A DNA stretch of 64,000 bases, taken from Nonomuraea ceibae (GTDB lineage Bacteria > Actinomycetota > Actinomycetes > Streptosporangiales > Streptosporangiaceae). Within the stretch, counting starts at the first letter, position 1. Each line of letters opens with the position of its first letter. The notes below the pieces were generated by a model, which was not told the DNA's origin, searched no databases, and saw nothing but the letters and a program-made list of their open reading frames with translations. Shown here piece by piece: positions 24,537 through 30,529 of the stretch. The stretch covers positions 1 to 64,000 of the forward strand of contig NZ_JAHKRO010000044.1 in NCBI RefSeq assembly GCF_019396325.1. The letters are read 5' to 3'. Both the position numbers and the translations under genes were made by a program.

Positions 24537-25748
24537 CTACCAGCGGACCGGAACGGTGCGCAGGCCGCCGACGGCCAGCCCCTCCACCCGCTCCAGCTCC
24601 CCGGCGGGCACGGCCAGCTCCAGCGTGGGCAGCTTGCGCAGCAGCACCTCCAGCACGACCTGCAGCTCGGTGCGGGCCAGCGCCTGCCCCAGGCAGGAGT
24701 GCGCGCCCGCGCCGAACGCCAGGTGCGGGTTGGGGCTGCGGGTCAGGTCCATCTCGCCGGCGGCCTCGAAGGCGCTCTCGTCGCGGTTGGCCGCGGCCAT
24801 GCTGCACACCACGGTCGTGCCGCGCGGCAGGACCGTGCCGCTGACCTCGGTCTCCTCGCCCAGGTAGCGGGGCAGGCCGAAACCGGCGTTGGCGTCCAGG
24901 CGCAGCGTCTCCTCCACGGCCGTGCGGATCAGCTTCGGGTCGGCCAGCAGGCTCTCCCAGCGGCCGCGGTCGGCCAGCAGCATGGAGACCATCTTGCCGA
25001 TCATGTTGGCGGTCGTCTCGTGCCCGGCGACCAGCAGGCCCATGCCGGTGACCACGATCTGCAGGTCGGACAGGCCGCCCTCCTCGGGGCCGCCCACCGC
25101 GATCAGCTCGCTCAGCAGGTCGTCGCCGGGCGCGGCCCGCTTGCCCGCCACCAGGCCGGACATGTACTGGAAGAACTCCGCCTGCGCGGCGTCGATCTCC
25201 TCCTTGCCGTAACGCGTGAGGTTGAGCAGCGTGTCGGACCAGTACGAGAACCGGTCACGGTCCTCCGCTGGCACGCCGAGCATGTCGCAGATGACGTAGA
25301 CCGGCAGCGGGAAGCCGAGGCTGGCCCTGAGGTCGCCGGGCGCGCCGCCCGCGACCATCTCGTCGATCAGGCCCTCGGCGATCTCCGTCATCGACGGCCG
25401 CAGGGCCGACATCCGCTTGGCGGTGAACCACCTGCCGACCAGGCGCCGCCAGTGCTGATGCTCCTCGCCGCCGTCGGGGATGATCGTCGCCATCTCGTTG
25501 CTGAACACGCCGCCGCCCTCGGCCGACAGCCGGGCCGCGTCGGGCGCGGTGAGCTGCCGGGTGAAGCGCGGGTCGGCCAGCACCTGCTTGACGTCGTCGT
25601 AGCGGGTCAGCAGCGTGGCGGTGTCGCCGCTGGGCAGCTTCACGTGGGCCACCGGGCACTCCTTGCGCAGCTCCGCCCACTCGGCGGGCGGGTCGAGCGC
25701 CGCGTCACTGGGGATCGGGTAGCGCAGGACCTGCTCGTTGACGCTCAT
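24537..25748 (-). CDS. Cytochrome P450 monooxygenase
   Basis: 403 residues, bacterial class I P450. I-helix oxygen-activating motif AGHETT, K-helix ExxR in VEETLRL, and the heme-thiolate loop LAFGAGAHSCLGQALA are all intact. The N-terminus has no membrane anchor. Ribosome site GAGGAG precedes the ATG. In one operon with a ferredoxin (downstream) and the remnant of a ferredoxin reductase (upstream), under a divergent TetR. Substrate unknown; the general sequence resembles macrolide- or xenobiotic-hydroxylating P450s, which is only an impression. Confidence 0.95.
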   Translation of the reverse strand: MSVNEQVLRYPIPSDAALDPPAEWAELRKECPVAHVKLPSGDTATLLTRYDDVKQVLADPRFTRQLTAPDAARLSAEGGGVFSNEMATIIPDGGEEHQHWRRLVGRWFTAKRMSALRPSMTEIAEGLIDEMVAGGAPGDLRASLGFPLPVYVICDMLGVPAEDRDRFSYWSDTLLNLTRYGKEEIDAAQAEFFQYMSGLVAGKRAAPGDDLLSELIAVGGPEEGGLSDLQIVVTGMGLLVAGHETTANMIGKMVSMLLADRGRWESLLADPKLIRTAVEETLRLDANAGFGLPRYLGEETEVSGTVLPRGTTVVCSMAAANRDESAFEAAGEMDLTRSPNPHLAFGAGAHSCLGQALARTELQVVLEVLLRKLPTLELAVPAGELERVEGLAVGGLRTVPVRW

Positions 25749-25791
25749 GCGGCATCTCCTCTGCGGTAGTGGTTGGTCACGCGCGGACGGG

Positions 25792-26824
25792 TCACGCGGG
25801 CGCGAGCGGCTGGGCGGCGAGGACCTGCTGCCTCAGGACACGCGCCTGCTTGGGCATGTTCCAGCCGAGCACGCCGGTGACCCGGCCGTCCTCGCGGTAG
25901 AGGGCGGCGAAGCGGTGCTCCTCCGGGTCGCCTTCGGCGACGGTCAGCTCGGCCGCCGGTGACGGCAGCCCGTGAGCCTGGATCTTGACGTCGTACTGGT
26001 CGGTCCAGAAGTAGGGGATCGGCGTGTACGGCCGGTCCGCGCCGAGGATGTTGGCCGCCACCGCCTGGGCCTGCTCGGTGGCGTTGGTGCGGTTCTCCAG
26101 GCGCAGCCGCCTGCCGAGCCCTTCGTGCGGCCAGCAGCTCGCCCCCGGCCAGCCGGACCCCGGTGACCCGGCCCGCGGCGCCGGTCAGCTCCTCGACGGT
26201 GACGCCGAGCCGCAGCCGGACCCCGCGCTCGGCGTGGGTGCGCGCCAGCAGCGCGCCGGCCACGTCGCCGAGCTGCGCGCCGAGCGGCGTGCCGCCCATG
26301 CCGGCGAGCGTGACGTCCAGGCCGAGGGTGCGGGCGGTGGCCGCGACCTCCGCGCCGAGCACGCCGTCGCCCACGACCACCAGCCGCCGCCCGGCGGTCA
26401 GGTCGCCGCGCAGCGCGAGCGCGTCGTCCAGCGTGCGCAGCACGTGCACGCCGGCCAGCCCGTCCTGGCCCGGGAGCCGGCACGGGGTCAGCCCGGTGGC
26501 GACGACCAGGGCGTCGGCGCGCAGCACGCGGCCGGAGGCGGTGGTGACCTCCCGGGCCGCCGCGTCCAGCGTGACGGCCGGGTCGCCGAGCGCGAACTCC
26601 GCCCCCAGCGCGTCCAGCCGCGCCTGGTCACGGAGCTGGACGCGCTCCGGCTCCCACACCCCGGCCAGGACCTGCTTCGACAGCGGCGGCCGGTCGTAGG
26701 GCAGGTGCGGGCCGGCGTCGAGCAGCGTCAGGCCGCCCTGGTAGCCGTGCCGCCGCAGCGCCTCGGCCGTGCTCAGGCCGGCCGCCGAGGCGCCGACGAT
26801 CAGCACGCCGCCGGGCGGGGTCAC
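25792..26824 (-). pseudogene. NAD(P)H-dependent ferredoxin reductase, broken by internal deletion and frameshift
   Basis: The first part (26824 to about 26130; GTG 26824) encodes a good FAD/NAD reductase: VLIVGASAAGLSTAEALRR, LPYDRPPLSKQVL, ALVVATG, and the NAD motif VVVGDGVLGAEVA, down to GVRLAGGELLAA. The last part, in another frame (about 26128 to 25792), encodes the C-terminal domain: HEGLGRRLRLENRTNATEQAQAVAANILG, then PYTPIPYFWTDQYDVKIQ. Homologues have about 50-60 residues between these, including the second FAD motif with VYAAGDVA; here it is missing. The junction is GGCCG at 26128-26132. The gene cannot make a working reductase. The open frame can also be entered at GTG 26878. Confidence 0.85.
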
Positions 26825-26853
26825 GAGCGGCCGCCCCGGGAACGTGTGCGCAT
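26821..26853 (-). other. Ten-codon upstream reading frame coupled to the reductase remnant
   Basis: ATG 26853 has the strongest ribosome site of the operon (GGAAGGGAG). It opens a ten-codon frame (MRTRSRGGRS) that ends in TGA overlapping the GTG 26824 start of the reductase frame (GTGA). It could be a leader peptide coupling translation, or the original start separated by an old frameshift. Confidence 0.4.
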
Positions 26854-26881
26854 GGTCGTGCTCCCTTCCGGACGCCACATT

Positions 26882-26928
26882 ACCCTACACATGTAGGAAA
26901 TCGTACACATGTAGTCAGAAGGTAGGGT
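26882..26928. promoter_or_regulatory. Divergent TetR-controlled promoters with twin operators
   Basis: Operator 1 is CCTACA-CA-TGTAGG (26884-26897, perfect arms); operator 2 is TACA-CA-TGTA (26904-26913). Their centres are 18 bases apart. Each gene has a -10 box TAGGGT: minus strand at 26887-26882, overlapping operator 1, and plus strand at 26923-26928, seven bases before GTG 26936 of the TetR gene. Confidence 0.65.
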
Positions 26929-26935
26929 GAAATGC

Positions 26936-27574
26936 GTGTCCACTAGCAGAAACAGCACCCCCGCGGCCGACCGGCGGGTGCGCCGGACCCACGCCGCCCT
27001 GGCGCGGGCGCTCCTCCGGCTCGTCGAGGAGCAGGACCTGTCGCGCATCAGCGTCGCCGACGTCGCCGAGCACGCCGGGGTGAGCCGCTCGACCTTCTAC
27101 GACCACTACCGCGACGTGCACGAGCTGGCCGAGGCCGCCTGCACGGCGATGATCGACGACCTGATCGCCTCCCTGTCCGCCCCCTCGCCGGGCTCGCCCG
27201 ACCTGGAGCGGGAGGCTGCCCTGTCGCTGGAGGCGTTCTTCGCCAGCCTCGCCGGGCACGCCGGGCTCTACCGCGGCCTGCTGGGGCCGCAGGGCAGCGC
27301 GCGCGTGGCCGACCACATCCGCCGCCGCATCACCGCGGCCGTCTACGACCGCCTGCGCGAGGGCACCGGCCTGCCCGCCCGCGCCGGGGCCCCGCTCGAC
27401 GGCCGGCTCGACATCCCGCACAACGTGCCCGCCGCCTTCACCGGCGGGGCGATCATCGGGGTGGCCGCCGACTGGCTTGAGCGCGGCTGTCCGCGCTCGC
27501 CCGCCGAGATGGCCGCGCTGACGTGGCCGCTGTTCAGCGCCCTGTACGGGGCCGGCGTGCATAAGCAACTCTAG
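26936..27574 (+). CDS. TetR/AcrR-family transcriptional regulator
   Basis: 212 residues from GTG 26936, chosen because a TAGGGT -10 box ends 7 bases upstream (leaderless); GTG 26927 is the alternative. The HTH reads ARALLRLVEEQDLSRISVADVAEHAGVSRSTFYDHYRDVHELAEAA; the C-terminal domain (ALSLEAFFASLAGHAGLYRGLLG, GGAIIGVAADWLERGCPRSPAEMA) resembles the TetR_C group that follows this HTH in many firmicute and actinobacterial regulators. Divergent from the reductase/P450/ferredoxin operon and almost certainly its repressor. Its stop codon lies inside the palindrome that precedes the HTH/Clp-N genes. Confidence 0.92.
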   Translation: MSTSRNSTPAADRRVRRTHAALARALLRLVEEQDLSRISVADVAEHAGVSRSTFYDHYRDVHELAEAACTAMIDDLIASLSAPSPGSPDLEREAALSLEAFFASLAGHAGLYRGLLGPQGSARVADHIRRRITAAVYDRLREGTGLPARAGAPLDGRLDIPHNVPAAFTGGAIIGVAADWLERGCPRSPAEMAALTWPLFSALYGAGVHKQL

Positions 27575-27579
27575 TTGCT
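27564..27579. promoter_or_regulatory. Palindrome upstream of the HTH/Clp-N operon
   Basis: Perfect inverted repeat AGCAACT-CT-AGTTGCT (16 bases). It covers the stop codon of the TetR gene and runs into TAGGCT (27579-27584), a -10-like box seven bases before ATG 27592. Likely operator of the small HTH protein. Confidence 0.55.
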
Positions 27580-27591
27580 AGGCTTGCCCGC

Positions 27592-27807
27592 ATGGCAAGC
27601 GAAGATCCGGCCGACGCGCTGGCCGCCGTGGCCGCGCTGCGCCGGCTGGCCGACCAGCTCGAGGACGCCGCCGTCGAGCAGGCGATGCGGGCCGGCTGGA
27701 GCTGGCCGCAGGTCGCCGAGGCGCTCGCCGTCACGCGCCAGGCGGTCCACAAGAAGCACGCCAAGCGGCTCATCGCCGCCGGGGTGACGCTGCGGAGGCG
27801 GGCATGA
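27592..27807 (+). CDS. Small helix-turn-helix protein paired with a Clp-N protein
   Basis: 71 residues: an N-terminal helix LAAVAALRRLADQLEDAAVEQAMRAG, then an HTH, WSWPQVAEALAVTRQAVHKKHAKRLI. This small DNA-binding protein is found beside Clp-N-domain proteins in actinobacteria. The stop overlaps the next gene (ATGA), so both are made together. A perfect 16-bp palindrome at its promoter suggests autoregulation. Function of the pair is not established; a stress-responsive switch involving the Clp protease is inference. Confidence 0.85.
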   Translation: MASEDPADALAAVAALRRLADQLEDAAVEQAMRAGWSWPQVAEALAVTRQAVHKKHAKRLIAAGVTLRRRA

Positions 27808-28265
27808 GCGAGATCGACCTCCACCTCCAGGAGGTCCTGGGGCGCGCCGAGGAGGAGGCCGCGCAGGACGGCTCGGCCACCATCGAGGCGCACCACCTGC
27901 TGCTGGCCATCGCCGCCGGCCCCGATCCGGCGCTCACCGCGGCGGGCCTGGACCACGCGGCGCTGAAGGCCGCCCTGCGCCGCGAGTTCGAGCACAGCCT
28001 GAGCGTCGCCGGGGTGTCGCTCGGCGACTTCGACCTGCCGCCCGCCACCCGCGACCCGGAGCGCCGGCTCGGCCTGGGCGCCTCGGTCAAGCTCGCCCTG
28101 GACCGGATGGCCAGGGCCCACCGCAAGAAGGACCTGCGGCCGGGCCACCTGCTGATCGCCGTCCTCCAGGCAGAGGCGGGCACGGTCCCGCGCGCCCTCG
28201 CGCTGGCGGGCGTCGACCGGGCCGCCCTGATCGACCGCGTACGGGACGGGCTCGCTGGCCGGTGA
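27804..28265 (+). CDS. Clp N-terminal-domain protein (no ATPase domain)
   Basis: 153 residues with two Clp-N repeats: first VLGRAEEEAAQDGSATIEAHHLLLAIAA and a second AHRKKDLRPGHLLIAVLQAEAGTVPRALALAGVDRAALIDRV. In ClpC/ClpA this domain docks adaptors and substrates, but here it stands alone without Walker motifs. It could act as a decoy or adaptor for ClpC, or as the sensory partner of the coupled HTH protein. A small hairpin follows the stop. Confidence 0.88.
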   Translation: MSEIDLHLQEVLGRAEEEAAQDGSATIEAHHLLLAIAAGPDPALTAAGLDHAALKAALRREFEHSLSVAGVSLGDFDLPPATRDPERRLGLGASVKLALDRMARAHRKKDLRPGHLLIAVLQAEAGTVPRALALAGVDRAALIDRVRDGLAGR

Positions 28266-28270
28266 GCACA

Positions 28271-28284
28271 CGCCGAAAACGGCG
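28271..28284 (+). terminator. Short hairpin after the Clp-N gene
   Basis: Stem CGCCG / CGGCG with an AAAA loop, six bases after the Clp-N stop codon. The stem is only 5 bp, so terminator function is uncertain. Confidence 0.35.
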
Positions 28285-28373
28285 ACTCGGACACCCGTAT
28301 CAGGCGCGCGCTTGAGATCGCGCCGGGCTCGATGGATCTTAGAGTCCGGCTCGTCTGAAGGGCGTCGCTACAC

Positions 28374-29615
28374 ATGCAGCCTCCACCCCCGAGCGACCCG
28401 CGCGACCCGGGCGGACGGGGCTCACTCGGCTGGCGGGACCCGCTCTTCCTGGCGTCCAGGCCCAGCGCCGAGCGGGTGCGCAGGTTCGTGGCGATGCTGC
28501 TGCTGCTCCAGCGGCTCAGCTACCTGCTGCCCGCCTGTTCGAGCCTGTTCACCGCGCGGGGACCGGTCACCGTGCTGTCCGCCGGCCGGGGGCTCGACGT
28601 GGCGCTGCTGGCCGTGGCCCTGGCGTGGAACGCGGCGCTGTTCCGCTGGGTGGCGCGGCGCGGCTGGTTCGACCCCCGGGCGGTGGTGATCGACGTGGCC
28701 GCGACCTGCGTGTTCATGATCGGGGTGACCGGGGCGTGCCTGCCCTCGTCCGGCACGTGCGTGTCCAACTGGTCCTCCCACGCGCTGCTGGCGACGGGCG
28801 CGCTGATCGGCGCGGTGTGCGAGCGGCCGGTCCAGTTCGCGGCGCTGCTGCCTCCGGTCGCGGTCTACGCGCTCGCGCACGCCGGCGACCTGGGCCAGCG
28901 CCTCCCGGCCGTGGTGGAGCTGGGCGTGCGGGTCAACAGCTACGTGTGGTTCGCGGTCATCGTCTTCTTCATCCGCCGCTACCTGGCCGCCCAGGCGACG
29001 CGGCTGGACGCCCTGGCCGAGCAGCGCTCGGTGGCCGAGGCCGAGCGGGCCGCCGAGCGGGCCAGGCTGGCGCACTACCGGCAACTGCACGACACCGTCC
29101 TGACGACGCTGACCGCGATCGCCCGCGGCGGCCTGGACCACCGTACGGAGGAGGTGCGGCGGCGGTGCGCGGCCGACGCCGCCTACGTGCGGACGCTGAT
29201 CAGGCAGGACGCGATCGGTCCCGCCACCGGGCTGGGCAACGGCCTGGCCCGCGCGGTCGCCAGGGCGGCCGGGCTGGGGCTGTGCGTGCGCTACGCCGCC
29301 GAGGCGCTGCCCGGCGGCGTGCCCGACGAGGTGGGGGAGGCGATGGCGGAGGCCGGTGCGGAGGCGCTCAACAACGTGGCCAGGCACTCGGGGGAGCGCG
29401 AGGCGTGGCTGACCGCGGTCGAGGTGGACGGCGTGGTCACCGTGCGCGTCGTCGACCGGGGCACGGGCTTCGACCCCGGCCTGGTCGAGCCTGGTTACGG
29501 GCTGCGGTCGTCGGTGATGGGGCGCATGCGCGAGGTGGGCGGGCGCGCCGAGGTGATCACCGCGCCGGGCGAGGGGGTGTGCGTGGAGCTCAGGTGGCCA
29601 GACCGTCCTCCCTGA
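28374..29615 (+). CDS. Membrane sensor histidine kinase
   Basis: 413 residues. Five to six hydrophobic segments lie in residues 35-210 (for example FVAMLLLLQRLSYLLPA, VDVAATCVFMIGVTGACL, AALLPPVAVYALAHAG, SYVWFAVIVFFIRRYL). A coiled helix leads to the H-box ARLAHYRQLHDTVLTTLTAIARGG. The ATPase part has AEAGAEALNNVARHSGE, VRVVDRGTGFDPG and GYGLRSSVMGRMREVGGR. It faces the response regulator gene and the two overlap by 26 bases at their 3' ends, a rare arrangement for a cognate pair. It borders the lanthipeptide genes and may sense the product or envelope stress (inference). Confidence 0.87.
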   Translation: MQPPPPSDPRDPGGRGSLGWRDPLFLASRPSAERVRRFVAMLLLLQRLSYLLPACSSLFTARGPVTVLSAGRGLDVALLAVALAWNAALFRWVARRGWFDPRAVVIDVAATCVFMIGVTGACLPSSGTCVSNWSSHALLATGALIGAVCERPVQFAALLPPVAVYALAHAGDLGQRLPAVVELGVRVNSYVWFAVIVFFIRRYLAAQATRLDALAEQRSVAEAERAAERARLAHYRQLHDTVLTTLTAIARGGLDHRTEEVRRRCAADAAYVRTLIRQDAIGPATGLGNGLARAVARAAGLGLCVRYAAEALPGGVPDEVGEAMAEAGAEALNNVARHSGEREAWLTAVEVDGVVTVRVVDRGTGFDPGLVEPGYGLRSSVMGRMREVGGRAEVITAPGEGVCVELRWPDRPP

Positions 29616-30231
29616 CGCGGTCGGCCAGGTCCAGCTTGGTGTAGGCGGGGCGGCCCGCCTTGCGGTACTTGTCCTTGACGCGTTCGAGGTAGTTCCTGGC
29701 GGTGCCCGGCTGTACCCCGGCGCTGCGGGCCGCCGCGGTGAGCGTCATGCCGGAGGCGTAGGCGAGCAGCACCGCGCGTTCCTGCGGCGACAGGACCGGC
29801 CGGTCGCCGTCGCGGTCGGCCAGCCAGCCGAGCGCCAGCTCGGGCGAGATCGCCACCCGGTCCTCGGCCACCTCCCTGACCTTGGCCACCAGCATGCCCA
29901 GGTCGTGATCCTTGGTGAGGTAGCCGCCCGCGCCCGCGGCGATCATCTGCCTGGCCATGTCGCCCGAGGTCACGACGCTGACCACGAGCACCCGGCGGTG
30001 CAGCCGTACCAGCGTGCGCACGTTGCCCGCGGGGTCGGAGCGGTCGGCGAGCAGCAGGTCGAGCAGCACCACGTCGGCCGGCGAGCGCTCGGCGGCGAGC
30101 AGCTCGGCGACGGTCGCGGCCGATCCGATCAGCCGGACGTCGGGCACCGCGGCGAGCCAGGCGGCCAGCCCGTCGATGAGCATCCGGTCGTCGTCCACGA
30201 CGGAAACGGTGATCACGCCTGTCTCTCTCAT
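29590..30231 (-). CDS. LuxR/NarL-type response regulator
   Basis: 213 residues. Receiver: VVDDDRMLIDG, phosphoacceptor D58 in VLLDLLLADRSD, T/S in VVSVVTSGD and K in YLTKDHD. C-terminal HTH: LSPQERAVLLAYASGMTLTAAARSAGVQPGTARNYLERVKDKYRKAG, which is a divergent LuxR-type HTH. Convergent with the kinase gene (26-base 3' overlap) and divergent from the precursor peptide gene. The 93 bases between them carry a palindrome, so the regulator is a candidate activator of the lanthipeptide operon. Confidence 0.88.
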   Translation of the reverse strand: MRETGVITVSVVDDDRMLIDGLAAWLAAVPDVRLIGSAATVAELLAAERSPADVVLLDLLLADRSDPAGNVRTLVRLHRRVLVVSVVTSGDMARQMIAAGAGGYLTKDHDLGMLVAKVREVAEDRVAISPELALGWLADRDGDRPVLSPQERAVLLAYASGMTLTAAARSAGVQPGTARNYLERVKDKYRKAGRPAYTKLDLADRVREDGLAT

Positions 30232-30261
30232 ATCCGGAATGTCGTGTCAAGTGCGCAGTTT

Positions 30262-30277
30262 TGACGTCTAGCCGTCA
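30262..30277. promoter_or_regulatory. Palindrome between the response regulator and the precursor peptide gene
   Basis: Inverted repeat TGACG-N6-CGTCA about 48 bases upstream of the precursor start and 31 bases upstream of the regulator start. It is a plausible binding site for the LuxR-type regulator. No good -35/-10 pair is evident for the precursor gene. Confidence 0.4.
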
Positions 30278-30324
30278 TGAACCCGGCACCAGATCATGAC
30301 GCCAAGTCCGAGAAGGGAGCAAGG

Positions 30325-30513
30325 ATGACCGTCACCCTCGAAAGGGCCGAGGAGATCATCGCCGCCTGGAGGGCGGGCGACGAGCCGGACAGCCCGGTGG
30401 GCCCGCTGCTGCAGGGCACGTACGCCGAGTCCGAGATCACCATGACCGGGCCGGGCGCGTCCGGGAAGTGCGGCACCGCCTGCTCGGCTTCTCGCACCCG
30501 TTACTGCTGCTGA
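30325..30513 (+). CDS. lanA: Class II lanthipeptide precursor peptide (LanA)
   Basis: 62 residues from ATG 30325 with GGGAGCAAGG upstream; ATG 30277 would add 16 residues without a ribosome site. The N-terminal ~40 residues form an amphipathic acidic leader (LERAEEIIAAWRAGDEPDSP). The tail is Ser/Thr/Cys-rich with C49, C53, C61 and C62 and possible dehydration sites T39, T41, S46, T51, S54, S56 and T58. It ends in a vicinal Cys pair. It sits 16 bases before a LanM gene, so it is its substrate. There is no GG or GA-type double-glycine boundary in the usual context; GPG and GA at 42-45 are the nearest candidates. It lacks the CTLTxEC motif of mersacidin-type lipid II binders. Mature structure unknown. 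Confidence 0.85.
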   Translation: MTVTLERAEEIIAAWRAGDEPDSPVGPLLQGTYAESEITMTGPGASGKCGTACSASRTRYCC

Positions 30514-30529
30514 GCGGGGACGGGAGCAC

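Noticed and set aside
25745..26878. Reading the whole 377-codon frame as an intact reductase
   Set aside because: After about 26130 this frame turns into Arg/Gly-rich text while the true C-terminal domain appears in another frame, so the gene is broken.
30277..30324. Longer start for the lanthipeptide precursor at ATG 30277
   Set aside because: It has no ribosome site and adds a hydrophilic stretch overlapping the palindrome; ATG 30325 has GGGAGCAAGG at the right distance.
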